Assembly (NCBI RefSeq): GCF_963667685.1
Contig: NZ_OY763932.1
Location: 124,001 to 188,000, forward strand
Reading direction: 5' to 3'
DNA: 64,000 nucleotides
Source of the DNA: Maridesulfovibrio sp.
GTDB taxonomy: Bacteria > Desulfobacterota > Desulfovibrionia > Desulfovibrionales > Desulfovibrionaceae
The notes beneath the pieces were generated by a model. That model saw nothing but the letters and a program-made list of their open reading frames with translations, had not been told where the DNA came from and searched no databases. Shown in pieces: positions 27,751 through 36,726 of the stretch (its first letter is position 1; every line of letters starts with the position of its first letter). Both the position numbers and the translations under genes were made by a program.

Positions 27751-28446
27751 ATGATGCCCCGACATATAGCTGTCATAATGGACGGTAATGGACGGTGGGC
27801 AAAATCAAGAGGACTGAACCGCAGTGAAGGCCACAAGGCCGGGACCGAAGCAGCAAAAAATATAGTTACCCGGTGCCGTGAACTGGGCATCAAACATCTT
27901 ACCCTGTATACCTTTTCCAAGGAAAACTGGGCCAGACCGAAAGATGAAGTAGCTACGCTCTTTGACCTTCTGCAAGTCTTCCTGAAAAAAGAACTGTCCA
28001 GTCTGCGTGAGCAGGACATCCGCCTGAAAATACTGGGGGAACTCTCTGAGTTCCCCTTCGGCGTAAGACAGGTTGTGGCCCACACCATAAAAAAGACAGA
28101 AAACTGCAAGTCCATGACCCTGAATCTGGCCCTGAATTATTCTGGCCGGGATGAACTGGTAAGGGCCTGTAGAAAAATGATTTCTGAAGGAATCAGTGGA
28201 GACCTAATTACCGAGGAATCACTGTCCGACTATCTATACACAGCTGGACAGCCAGATCCGGACCTGATTATACGCACAAGTGGTGAGCAGAGGCTTTCCA
28301 ACTACCTGCTATATCAGGCCGCCTACTCGGAACTTTATTTCACCGATATATATTGGCCGGACTTCACTCCCGACGAGCTGGACAGAGCGCTGGCTGAATT
28401 TGCCAGTAGGCAACGCCGATTCGGAAAGACCGGCGATCAAATTTAA
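27751..28446 (+). CDS. uppS: Undecaprenyl diphosphate synthase
   Basis: The protein has 231 residues from ATG 27751, just after the frr stop; an upstream frame extension overlaps frr and is not needed. It makes the C55 lipid carrier for cell-wall synthesis from FPP and IPP. Motifs: HIAVIMDGNGRWAKSRG, HKAGTEAAKNI, TLYTFSKENWARP, and the C-terminal PDLIIRTSGEQRLSNYLLYQ. In many bacteria cdsA follows directly; here a terminator and 6 kb of other genes intervene. Confidence 0.97.
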   Translation: MMPRHIAVIMDGNGRWAKSRGLNRSEGHKAGTEAAKNIVTRCRELGIKHLTLYTFSKENWARPKDEVATLFDLLQVFLKKELSSLREQDIRLKILGELSEFPFGVRQVVAHTIKKTENCKSMTLNLALNYSGRDELVRACRKMISEGISGDLITEESLSDYLYTAGQPDPDLIIRTSGEQRLSNYLLYQAAYSELYFTDIYWPDFTPDELDRALAEFASRQRRFGKTGDQI

Positions 28447-28452
28447 AATTAG

Positions 28453-28483
28453 TCCCGCAAGGTGTATGCCTTGCGGGATTTTT
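28453..28483 (+). terminator. Intrinsic terminator of pyrH-frr-uppS
   Basis: TCCCGCAAGG and CCTTGCGGGA form a 10-base stem with a six-base loop followed by five Ts. Confidence 0.94.
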
Positions 28484-28586
28484 CATTTCCTAAGACCTTC
28501 CATTTATATTTTCTTTTACAAAATTCACCTTTTTTATCGACAAAATCAGATAAACTGCTTTATTATTTTATAAAATATACCCAAGA

Positions 28587-28625
28587 CTGCAACATGTAAT
28601 TATTCTCAAAATCATGTTGAAGCAG
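28587..28625. promoter_or_regulatory. Inverted repeat before the exported-protein operon
   Basis: CTGCAACATG (28587-28596) is complementary to CATGTTG plus GCAG (28613-28625, with a two-base AA bulge) across a 16-base AT-rich spacer. It lies 47 bases before the lipoprotein start and may be an operator or a 5' UTR hairpin. A poor -35/-10 pair (TCGACA, TATTAT, 18-base spacer) ends at 28566, just upstream. Confidence 0.4.
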
Positions 28626-28671
28626 AAATATATACTTCCATCTCATATGCATGAACTTAGGGAGGTATTTC

Positions 28672-30402
28672 ATGTCATTAAGATTGGTTGGCAACCTGAT
28701 AGTCTGTTTTATCGTCTGTCTGATTGTGACTGCGTGCGTTCCTAAAAAAACAAATCAGACCGCAGTAGTCGAAACAATCAGAAAGCAGGAAACCGTTATC
28801 ATAGCACCTGTTGTGACGGGAACCGCTCTCATGAGAAGCAATGTCCGGGAAGTTTCTTCTTCAGAAGCGGATATAGTAGATATTATCCCTAAAAATATGC
28901 AGGTTGAGCTAATCGGCAAAAACGGAAACTGGTACAGAATCAAACGAATGAACGGAGCAGGCAGACCCGGATTTGTTTACCACAAGCTGATCAATCTTGA
29001 TTTTGGCAATTATCTGGGTACGCAGGGGTGCAATAAAGAAAAAACGGTCGTATTCGAAAGCCCAAACGATAAATCGCCAACTGTGAGAGTTATACAACCT
29101 CAGACCAAGTTTGATATCATTGGTATTGAGAACGGATTCTATCATATACGGGGAGCGGACTTTGAAGGATATGCTTATACGAAAGTCTGCGTGGCCGATC
29201 CACTCAGTCCGATTGCCAAAACCGAAACCAAAATTTTAACAACACAGGTTTCCGGAACTCCTGCTGAGCAAAAAATAGCCGCTGCGAAAAATGAAAAGAA
29301 AAAGATCCAGCCAAGATTCAATACTACAACAAAGAAAAACACTGTAAAAAAAAGAAGCAGTGGCGACAATCAAGCCGCAATGGCAATTTTCGGAGCTTTT
29401 GCACAGGCCCTGCTCACAGGGGGCGGGGGCCAACAGAATATGACCCAGCCCCACAAAACGACTAACGATAACATAATCGACATCCTAAAAACGCTGGATA
29501 ACAGCAAAGAACTGGCTAAAAAAACCGTTGAAATACGAGAAGACATGCTGAGCGCACTTAATGAAACCCGCGCTCTTCAATCACTGGTTGGAGCAACGGT
29601 CTCTGCCATGAACCAGAACTACAAAGCGGCAATTGATACTGCCCAAGGTGTCAGCTCGACAGGAATGAAAAAAATATCCATAAAAGCTTTCATCAAGGAT
29701 CTCGCATATGAACCCACTGACTCAATTGAGGGAGCGGCGGTAAAAATTGCTGAGAATGGAAGAGCGCTTAAGACATTAGAAACCAGCATTAAATCCGAAG
29801 CGGACAACTTCGCCAATCTAAACTCACAGCAGATCCAAAATCTTGACTCCATAATCAGCTCTTTCTCAACCAACCTCCATGCATCCAATGCTCTATACGA
29901 CATGAGCATGGACAAATCGGCAAATATCATTCTCAGCATTGACCGGGCTTTGGGAGCATACGCTGAAAAGGGCCAGCAAATGAATGAAGAAGTCACAAAA
30001 CAATTAACCATCATCGGACTTTCCATAGCTGAACTTGTTACACAGATAAGCAATGCCCAGAATAATCCAGTCGGTGCTATAGCTGCCATTCCGCGGCTCA
30101 TGGACACTATGGATCAGTTTGAAACCATGCAGACTCTGTTCAATGATTTTGAAAAAGACTTCAACTATATTGAAGAAAACTCTGTTCTGATAGCCAAACA
30201 AGGAAAAAATATAGCCGGAACCATCATGACCGCGCGACGCAAAAACACGCAGGTTACAACCATGTTGGAATCATACTACCGGCAAAAAATGGAATTGAGC
30301 AGCAGACTGAAGGAAAAACTCGTCCATCAGGCTGCAGACGGATTTAAACAGGTGGAAGAAAAAGCTGCGTCTGTTGCGCTGGCTGAAGACATGCTAGACT
30401 AA
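28672..30402 (+). CDS. Predicted lipoprotein with two SH3-like domains and long helical region
   Basis: The protein has 576 residues from ATG 28672, which has a GGAGG site 7 bases upstream; an ATG at 28651 lies before that site. A lipoprotein signal ends at LIVTAC (Cys about 22). Two bacterial SH3-like modules follow: about 50-100 (RSNVREVSSSEADIV to RPGFVYHKLI) and about 115-170 (to FEGYAYTKVC). After a Lys-rich linker, residues 260-576 are almost all helical, likely coiled coil. SH3 domains of this type often bind cell-wall peptides. It heads a four-gene unit of unknown function inserted in the uppS-cdsA interval. No function can be assigned. Confidence 0.75.
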   Translation: MSLRLVGNLIVCFIVCLIVTACVPKKTNQTAVVETIRKQETVIIAPVVTGTALMRSNVREVSSSEADIVDIIPKNMQVELIGKNGNWYRIKRMNGAGRPGFVYHKLINLDFGNYLGTQGCNKEKTVVFESPNDKSPTVRVIQPQTKFDIIGIENGFYHIRGADFEGYAYTKVCVADPLSPIAKTETKILTTQVSGTPAEQKIAAAKNEKKKIQPRFNTTTKKNTVKKRSSGDNQAAMAIFGAFAQALLTGGGGQQNMTQPHKTTNDNIIDILKTLDNSKELAKKTVEIREDMLSALNETRALQSLVGATVSAMNQNYKAAIDTAQGVSSTGMKKISIKAFIKDLAYEPTDSIEGAAVKIAENGRALKTLETSIKSEADNFANLNSQQIQNLDSIISSFSTNLHASNALYDMSMDKSANIILSIDRALGAYAEKGQQMNEEVTKQLTIIGLSIAELVTQISNAQNNPVGAIAAIPRLMDTMDQFETMQTLFNDFEKDFNYIEENSVLIAKQGKNIAGTIMTARRKNTQVTTMLESYYRQKMELSSRLKEKLVHQAADGFKQVEEKAASVALAEDMLD

Positions 30403-30424
30403 TAGAACTTTAATGGGGGTACCA

Positions 30425-30643
30425 ATGAAAAAAATTTTTACGCTGTTTATCTGTTCCCTGCTGTTGCTTGGATTCACCGCTTGCGCAAAAAAATTCGAGC
30501 ACGCACAATCAGCTAAGACCTCTATGCATGATGTAGGCGAGTCTGCCGGAGAGCTGAAGGACGAAACTGAAACAGCCAAAAGCAAAACAGAAGAAATCAA
30601 GGACAAGGAATCTCTGGATAGTCTGGAAGGACATAAGTGGTGA
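30425..30643 (+). CDS. Small predicted lipoprotein
   Basis: The protein has 72 residues from ATG 30425. An in-frame ATG at 30413 overlaps the GGGGG ribosome site. The signal MKKIFTLFICSLLLLGFTAC has the lipidated Cys at 20 (lipobox FTAC, slightly atypical). The mature 50 residues are highly charged, rich in Glu, Lys and Ser, and probably helical or disordered. Gaps of 22 and 4 bases to its neighbours place it in the same operon. The function is unknown; size and charge recall small envelope linker or entericidin-like lipoproteins, but there is no real match. Confidence 0.65.
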   Translation: MKKIFTLFICSLLLLGFTACAKKFEHAQSAKTSMHDVGESAGELKDETETAKSKTEEIKDKESLDSLEGHKW

Positions 30644-30647
30644 AAAA

Positions 30648-31763
30648 ATGATCCGCTTATTGTGTATAATTCCAGTTATACTGGCTGTGCTGTTCACTCC
30701 TGCATGGTCCATGGCGAAGGAGCTTTTTATAATCCCCGCTGCTATTGGAAAGGTGCGCAATAAGGAAAAGGATCGGCATAAAGCAGAACTGGAAAAAATA
30801 CTCAAAGATAAAAACTTCAAAAAATCGCTGCGCAAAGGGGTGCTGGGATTTCTTAAACGTGCTGCGGCAAAAAATGAGAATGTGAATATCAAACGGGCCG
30901 GTTTCAACACCAAGTTTGATCCAGAATCTATTCTCGTGCCGCTGCTTTTCGTGGATAACGTAATATCATTTGTCGACGAATACGGATCAGCAGAACAAAG
31001 ACTATACAAGGGGTGTGTATATATAGGTCTGAATTTTCTCCTATTCCAGGCAAAATCTGAATCGCTGGTCTATTCAGCACCAATGGTTATCTCGGTCCCC
31101 TATCTGGACAAGACACCAAACTTCAGCCTTGAACCGCTGGCCGGTCAGATCAGGTCCTCCATCGTAGCTTTTTTTACCGAGAATAAACGCCTTAAAGCGG
31201 ATGAAAAGAACGAGCTGGGCAATTGTCTTGCCGATCTTGAATATCTATTTTCCACCAAGACTTGCGAAATTCGAGAGGTCGAACTCTCTAAAGGAACACA
31301 GCACCGCATTGAGAACCACTCCAAATACAAATCTCTTGCCCAGATGCTGGCTTCGCAGGCTTTATCTGAAGAAAATCTTGTATTGCCCCCGAAATCTCGT
31401 GGGCCTGCGTTTAGACGCGGGCTGCATGCTGCGGTGTCTATGTTCGGTGTTTCATTTCAGCAGGGCGAGGAGAGTTCTGTTTTTTCTGAACGCGATAACG
31501 TCTACCAGACGACTATCCGCCTTCCCAAACCGCAAGTTATCTACAAACTCTTCATCAAAACCGGAACTAAAGATAACGACCTTGGGGCATTCATAGAACG
31601 AAACTATACAACAGCAGCAATCCTGCAAAGCGGCAATCAGGTCATAAAGTGTATCAAGAGCGTAAGCGCAACCATTGCCAAACAGCACACTAAAGTTTCC
31701 GATGTAAACCTATATAACAGCCTGATCAACTCTTTGAGTGATTTGGACCAATGTAAAAGGTAA
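30648..31763 (+). CDS. Exported protein of unknown function
   Basis: This 371-residue protein has a Sec signal peptide (about 1-23, ending SMA). The mature part starts with a Lys-rich helix, then mixed alpha/beta sequence with no family I recognise. It contains four cysteines (near positions 126, 201, 210 and 340 by estimate) that could form disulphides. ATG 30648 follows the small lipoprotein by 4 bases. It should be periplasmic or outer-membrane associated together with the two lipoproteins. Confidence 0.65.
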   Translation: MIRLLCIIPVILAVLFTPAWSMAKELFIIPAAIGKVRNKEKDRHKAELEKILKDKNFKKSLRKGVLGFLKRAAAKNENVNIKRAGFNTKFDPESILVPLLFVDNVISFVDEYGSAEQRLYKGCVYIGLNFLLFQAKSESLVYSAPMVISVPYLDKTPNFSLEPLAGQIRSSIVAFFTENKRLKADEKNELGNCLADLEYLFSTKTCEIREVELSKGTQHRIENHSKYKSLAQMLASQALSEENLVLPPKSRGPAFRRGLHAAVSMFGVSFQQGEESSVFSERDNVYQTTIRLPKPQVIYKLFIKTGTKDNDLGAFIERNYTTAAILQSGNQVIKCIKSVSATIAKQHTKVSDVNLYNSLINSLSDLDQCKR

Positions 31764-31791
31764 ACTGTCTATAAAACCTTACGGAGACGCA

Positions 31792-32427
31792 ATGAACACA
31801 TCAAAGGTCATACTCGGAGTACTGATCAGTTCTCTGTTAGTACTCTCTTTTGCCGCTAACGGACTTTGTGGAAGCAAAGACGGTTATAAAATTTACAAAA
31901 AATCAGGAAAACCTACCATTGTATTTTCGCTGGTACCGCGCATCGTAGGAGAAAACCTATCGCCGCAGGAATGCGAAAACCTGATTCGCAACTTGAATAA
32001 AGCCCTGCAGCAGGAATTTAACGAGGCCGGATTTGAAACACACCGGGACCGGATGATCACCGGGTTCCTGCTCGACTCCTGCAAAAGGTCCTATGCGACC
32101 TCACAACAGACCGTGACCGAAGATGAAATCATCAGCATTGCCCGTGACAACTACATTGATTATGTGGTGATAGGCGCTTCGGAAGTCGAAATAGAGTATG
32201 ACGAAGACTACGAGCAATACTCTGCTCTTGTGGACATTAACGGCGATTTTCTCGGTGTTCAGGCTGAACCGCCGACATCATACGCCCTCAATCTTACCGG
32301 GGAATACATGCACCCCAAAAAGGACCGTTTAATCAAATTGTCTGTCATTGACATCGCGCGCAAAATTGCCCGTCTGAGGACAATCGACACAGTTCTCTCA
32401 CACTGGAAAGAAAACAAAAAAAAATAA
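31792..32427 (+). CDS. Exported protein of unknown function
   Basis: The protein has 211 residues from ATG 31792, chosen for its GGAG site; the open frame runs further upstream into the previous gene. A signal peptide (about 1-25) ends near ANGLCG. The mature domain reads like an alpha/beta fold in which a helix (LIRNLNKALQQEFNEAGFE) precedes a strand/DNYIDYVVIGASEVE segment. That pattern recalls envelope assembly lipoproteins of the CsgG/LpoB kind, but I cannot confirm it. It is the last gene of the unit, before a strong terminator. Confidence 0.65.
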   Translation: MNTSKVILGVLISSLLVLSFAANGLCGSKDGYKIYKKSGKPTIVFSLVPRIVGENLSPQECENLIRNLNKALQQEFNEAGFETHRDRMITGFLLDSCKRSYATSQQTVTEDEIISIARDNYIDYVVIGASEVEIEYDEDYEQYSALVDINGDFLGVQAEPPTSYALNLTGEYMHPKKDRLIKLSVIDIARKIARLRTIDTVLSHWKENKKK

Positions 32428-32429
32428 TG

Positions 32430-32462
32430 AAAGGGGGAGTAAAACTCACTCCCCCCTTTTAA
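32430..32462 (+). terminator. Intrinsic terminator of the exported-protein operon
   Basis: AAAGGGGGAGT pairs with ACTCCCCC and following Ts around a seven-base loop, ending in a T-run. Confidence 0.9.
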
Positions 32463-32489
32463 TTCTCAAAGTTTCCCTAAATCGACTTG

Positions 32490-34223
32490 CTATTCATCCT
32501 CGAACTGAGAAGGATCAAGTTCTGCTTTTGCATAATCCATATAAAGACCGGTATCGATAAACAACTTGCAGATATCTCCATCAATATGCCTGTCCTTAAT
32601 CATAAATCCCAAAATCTTGATTGCCTGTGAAAGTTTCATGGGCTTTTTGTAGGGTCTGTCTTTGGCTGTCAGTGCTTCAAAGATATCTGCAACCGCCATG
32701 ATTCTGGCTTGTAACGGAAGTTCGTCCCCTTTTAGACCGTTTGGATAGCCCGAGCCGTCCAATTTTTCATGATGTCCTGCCGCATATTCCGGAACACGGG
32801 CAAGACGTTTCGGGAAAGGCAACCGCAGAAGCATCTCATGGGTAATGGCTGCGTGGCTTTCGATGACTTTACGTTCGCTATCGGTAAGTGTACCTTTACG
32901 GATACAAAGATTCTTTACCTCATCTTCAGTGAGCCAGTTGAAGGTCTCCCCGTTGCTTTCATAGGTCCGGGAAGCAATATCTTTTACTTTCGCGATGCGA
33001 TCATCTGACATGAATTCGTTGGGAACATTGCAGGAAAGAATATACTGATGATCATCCTCAAGCTGCTTAAGATCAGCAGCATAACGCGTTTCAATTTCGG
33101 CCAGTTTTGAAGGATCGGAGCCACCGGAAAGAGCAGCTATTGTTTCTTGAAGCTGCTTGTTTTTGATAATCTCAGCAATTAGCCTGAATCGAGCATCAAC
33201 CATAGCGACGCGGTCAAAGATTGTTTCAAGCTTTGTAGATTTATCCACCACATGCTCGGGAATAGAAATCTTACCCACATCATGCATCCATGCGGCCAGC
33301 TTCAATTCCTCCAATTCGTCCTCAGTGAAATGAACCTCGGCATACTTGCCGTCCTGCAAAGAGTTAACCTTGTCGGCAATCATCATGGTGATGGTCACTA
33401 CGCGCTCGATATGGCCATTCGTATAAGGAGACTTAGCATCAATAGCAGCAGCGATACTCTGGATAACTGAATACAGCAGATCTTTCAGACCCTGAATAAG
33501 CTGGACATTGGTCATGGCAATGGCAGCCTGAGAAGCCAGCGAACCAACGATATTCACAACATCCGGTGAGAATTCAATTATTTCACCTTCATCATCGAGA
33601 GCGTTCAGAAGCTGCAAAACACCGATAATATCCTGTTCATGATTTTTAAGAGCCAGCACAAGCATAGACTTGGAGCGATAACCTGTTGCGGCATCATACT
33701 TGCGCGGCCCAGTGAAATCAAAACCTTCGGCTTCATAAACATCTGCTATATTGATCGTTTCTCCGGTTAAGGCGCAATAGGAAGAAACATTGGATTTGTT
33801 CGGGGTATTGCTGGAGTTGTACAACGGTACAGGCGGCAGGGTTATTTCATTACCGCTGGTTCCGCCCATGCGCACGTCCATAGTGTCATTCTGGAGAATG
33901 GAGAATTCAAGCTTGCGTCCTTCGGGATCAACAATGTACAAAGTTCCCGCGTCGGCACGAGTCAGCACTCTGGCTTCATCTACGATCATCTCCAGCAGCC
34001 GTTCCAAACGGGTTTCACCAGAAAGAGCCAGTCCTATCTCTGTGAGACCTTCAACAAGATCATCTTTTGATTCAATGTCATTCTCAAGAGCATCTTCCAT
34101 CTCCCGGCACAACTGCAACACTTCAGCATAACACTCTGCCCCCTGAAAACGGCTACAGGCGGCAGCGATTATTTTTTTGAACTTACGCACTCCAGAATCT
34201 GTAACACCGTTACGTGACACCAT
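32490..34223 (-). CDS. GAF-HD-GYP cyclic di-GMP phosphodiesterase
   Basis: The protein has about 577 residues. A GAF domain (about 65-245) precedes an HD-GYP domain with its metal motif AAWMHDVGKISIPEHVVD near residue 313 and the signature AAGHHEKLDGSGYPNGL near 483. Between these motifs lies an unusually long insertion of about 100 residues. HD-GYP enzymes hydrolyse cyclic di-GMP; the GAF domain may sense a ligand. Start choice is open: ATG 34223 has GGAG only 3 bases away, GTG 34220 has better spacing, and GTG 34232 has none. It is convergent with the exported-protein operon and may be unrelated to it. Confidence 0.9.
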   Translation of the reverse strand: MVSRNGVTDSGVRKFKKIIAAACSRFQGAECYAEVLQLCREMEDALENDIESKDDLVEGLTEIGLALSGETRLERLLEMIVDEARVLTRADAGTLYIVDPEGRKLEFSILQNDTMDVRMGGTSGNEITLPPVPLYNSSNTPNKSNVSSYCALTGETINIADVYEAEGFDFTGPRKYDAATGYRSKSMLVLALKNHEQDIIGVLQLLNALDDEGEIIEFSPDVVNIVGSLASQAAIAMTNVQLIQGLKDLLYSVIQSIAAAIDAKSPYTNGHIERVVTITMMIADKVNSLQDGKYAEVHFTEDELEELKLAAWMHDVGKISIPEHVVDKSTKLETIFDRVAMVDARFRLIAEIIKNKQLQETIAALSGGSDPSKLAEIETRYAADLKQLEDDHQYILSCNVPNEFMSDDRIAKVKDIASRTYESNGETFNWLTEDEVKNLCIRKGTLTDSERKVIESHAAITHEMLLRLPFPKRLARVPEYAAGHHEKLDGSGYPNGLKGDELPLQARIMAVADIFEALTAKDRPYKKPMKLSQAIKILGFMIKDRHIDGDICKLFIDTGLYMDYAKAELDPSQFEDE

Positions 34224-34476
34224 CTCCTCCACCGATCAAAAACACATTTTATATCACATCCATATCTTTAATTATCAATACAAACATAAGACAGGGTTGG
34301 CAAACGTAATATTAATAAAACCTATAGATATGTCAGTAAACACGATTTTCTTACATATATAACACAAAGACGACGAGCGTTAAATATTATCATGGACCTG
34401 CTGGAAAAAGTTTTTTCCCGAGTCTAAGAATGCCCCCTTGTGACAGAATTAATATGGAAAAATAACTGTCAACAGC

Positions 34477-34505
34477 TTGCCCCATAGCTATTAATGGATT
34501 ATAAA
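34477..34505 (+). promoter_or_regulatory. Candidate promoter of cdsA-dxr-rseP-tsaB
   Basis: TTGCCC and TATAAA are separated by 17 bases. A TGACAG/CTGTCA inverted repeat (34441-34470) lies just upstream and a GAGTTTT/AAAACTC hairpin (34510-34538) just downstream. The rest of the 446-base gap to cdsA (34224-34669) is AT-rich with no gene. This promoter would make the second half of the split cluster independent of rpsB-uppS. Confidence 0.5.
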
Positions 34506-34669
34506 TACGGAGTTTTTTGCTTGAAAAAAGTAAAACTCGCCATGATCGTTACTAATATTTTACTGTTTACGGAACCTGGCTTTTTATCTTAATCTGTACC
34601 GGCGTCCAGATACAGTACTTATATATTTATTTTAATAGATTTTTTGTGGAAATTTTAACCGAGGACTTC

Positions 34670-35473
34670 ATGCCCTTAAGCAGCCTTCAAAAACGAATTA
34701 TCACCTCACTGCTCCTTGTTGCCGCACTTGCTACAGCCCTGATTATGGGTGGGAAAGTATTAACCGGCGGACTTGCCATATTCTGCACCATAGCCCTGCA
34801 TGAATTTTATTCCATGTTCTGGCAGGACAAATCACACCTTGCCTCGCGCATAATAGGAATGGCTGCCGGAGCCGGTATAATACTCACTTCGGCGACAGTC
34901 TCCCCGGTCTGGATGCTGCTTATTATGCTCGGAGCCTTCTGGCTGTTCAACTTCCGCTTTCTGTTTTCATTCAGCTCCAAACCGGACAATGCCACCTATC
35001 TGGATAGTCTGGTGCTCTTTGCAGGACTTGTTTACATCCCGGTTACCATGCAGTTCATGACCTCCATGAACAGCTGGGAAATTCTTTTTGTCCTTCTGGC
35101 TGCGTCCTCTTCTGATACCGCAGCTTTTTACGCCGGAACATTTTTCGGAAAAAAGAAAATCTGGCCGCAGATCAGTCCCAAAAAATCATGGGCCGGTTCC
35201 ATCGGCGGATTTGCAGGCTGCATCCTCTGCTGCACTGTATATGGACATTTTCTCGGACATGCCCCGTTCCTCTATTGGACGGCATTGGCAGCAATACTTA
35301 ACATCGGCGCACAGATGGGTGATTTTTTCGAATCTGCACTGAAACGTAAACTTCAAATCAAAGATTCCGGCAAAATCCTGCCCGGCCACGGCGGGGTGTT
35401 AGACCGCATCGACAGCCTAGTGCTTGCACTTCCCATTTACGTTCTGGCTAGAGAGATTCACGCATTCTTTTAA
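34670..35473 (+). CDS. cdsA: Phosphatidate cytidylyltransferase
   Basis: The protein has 267 residues from ATG 34670; an upstream GTG at 34646 lies before the GAGG site. It is a polytopic inner-membrane enzyme that makes CDP-diacylglycerol from phosphatidate and CTP. The CDS signature is SDTAAFYAGTFFGKKK, then SPKKSWAGSIGG and GDFFESALKRKLQIKDSG ending GHGGVLDRIDSL. It begins the cdsA-dxr-rseP-tsaB run. PlsC, which makes its substrate, is encoded at 21122. Confidence 0.95.
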   Translation: MPLSSLQKRIITSLLLVAALATALIMGGKVLTGGLAIFCTIALHEFYSMFWQDKSHLASRIIGMAAGAGIILTSATVSPVWMLLIMLGAFWLFNFRFLFSFSSKPDNATYLDSLVLFAGLVYIPVTMQFMTSMNSWEILFVLLAASSSDTAAFYAGTFFGKKKIWPQISPKKSWAGSIGGFAGCILCCTVYGHFLGHAPFLYWTALAAILNIGAQMGDFFESALKRKLQIKDSGKILPGHGGVLDRIDSLVLALPIYVLAREIHAFF

Positions 35474-35514
35474 AACGGGCAATAAACCCACAAAAACAAG
35501 ACGGATAACCAGAC

Positions 35515-36717
35515 TTGCAAACATATATTTCACCCTGGCCGGCAGATGCAAAACTCCCCGAATTTCCCAGATCGGTTTCAATTCTAGGCAGCACAGGATC
35601 CATCGGCACCAGTACCCTCAAAGTAATCGAGCAGCACCCGGACCTTTTCAAAGTTTCGGCTCTTGCCGGAGCAAGAAATGCCGGACTTCTGGCAGAGCAG
35701 GCTATAAAACACCGTCCGCAGTACCTTGCCGTGCTGAATGATGATGCAGCGGCAGAGCTTAAAAGTCTGCTTCCCGCAGACTATAAACCTGAAATTCTCA
35801 CTGGACCGGCTGCTTATATTACACTTTCCGAGCTGGAAGAAGTATCGCTTGTGCTTTCTTCCATTGTTGGAGCAGCGGGTTTTGAACCGACTCTGGCAGC
35901 TGCGAATAAAGGAAAGATGATCGCCCTTGCCAACAAGGAATCCCTTGTTCTCGGCGGACATATCATCCGTGAGGCATGCCACCGCACCGGGGCAACCATT
36001 CTTCCCGTAGATTCAGAGCATAATGCCCTTTTTCAGGGGCTTACCGGGCATGATGGTAAAGATGTCAGCAGACTGATACTGACTGCTTCCGGAGGACCGT
36101 TCCGCGGCAGATCAAAAGAATTTCTAGGAACAGTGACCCGCGAACAGGCACTGGCCCATCCCAACTGGGACATGGGTGCAAAGATCAGCATTGATTCCGC
36201 AACCCTTATGAACAAAGGTCTGGAATTTATCGAAGCCTGTCACCTTTACGGATTGCCCCCGGAACAGATTGATGTCGTGGTCCACCCACAGTCCATTATC
36301 CACTCACTGGTAGAATATGTGGACGGCTCACAGCTGGCACATCTTGGAGTTCCTGACATGCAGATACCAATTGCTTTCTGCATGTGCTTCCCGAAACGCG
36401 TTCCGCTCGCACTAAAACAGCTGAACCTTGCGGAAGTTGGAACACTAACCTTCGAAAAGCCGGACCTTGAGGTCTTCCCCTGCCTGAAACATGCGGCGGA
36501 TTCCTTTGCGGCCGGACAGAGCCATCCGATTGTACTTAACGCGGCCAATGAAGTTGCTGTAGACCTTTTCCTGAAGGAAAAAATCAAATTTCTGGACATT
36601 CCCGCCATCATCGGCAGGGCACTTGATGCCCACGCAGGATGTGACGTAAGTGAAGCGGAAGCAGTTCTTGAACTGGACATTAAAACCAGACGGGACGTCA
36701 TGGAGTCCATCGTCTAA
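35515..36717 (+). CDS. dxr: 1-deoxy-D-xylulose 5-phosphate reductoisomerase
   Basis: This 400-residue enzyme makes MEP for isoprenoid synthesis, which feeds UppS. It has the NADPH motif GSTGSIGTSTL near 25, ANKESLVLGG near 140, and the metal site DSEHNALFQ near 165, with VHPQSIIHSLVEY later. It starts with TTG 35515: an in-frame TAA lies 9 bases upstream and no ATG or GTG lies before the cofactor motif. The ribosome site is weak, suggesting limited expression or coupling to cdsA, 41 bases away. Confidence 0.95.
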   Translation: MQTYISPWPADAKLPEFPRSVSILGSTGSIGTSTLKVIEQHPDLFKVSALAGARNAGLLAEQAIKHRPQYLAVLNDDAAAELKSLLPADYKPEILTGPAAYITLSELEEVSLVLSSIVGAAGFEPTLAAANKGKMIALANKESLVLGGHIIREACHRTGATILPVDSEHNALFQGLTGHDGKDVSRLILTASGGPFRGRSKEFLGTVTREQALAHPNWDMGAKISIDSATLMNKGLEFIEACHLYGLPPEQIDVVVHPQSIIHSLVEYVDGSQLAHLGVPDMQIPIAFCMCFPKRVPLALKQLNLAEVGTLTFEKPDLEVFPCLKHAADSFAAGQSHPIVLNAANEVAVDLFLKEKIKFLDIPAIIGRALDAHAGCDVSEAEAVLELDIKTRRDVMESIV

Positions 36718-36726
36718 GGGATTATT

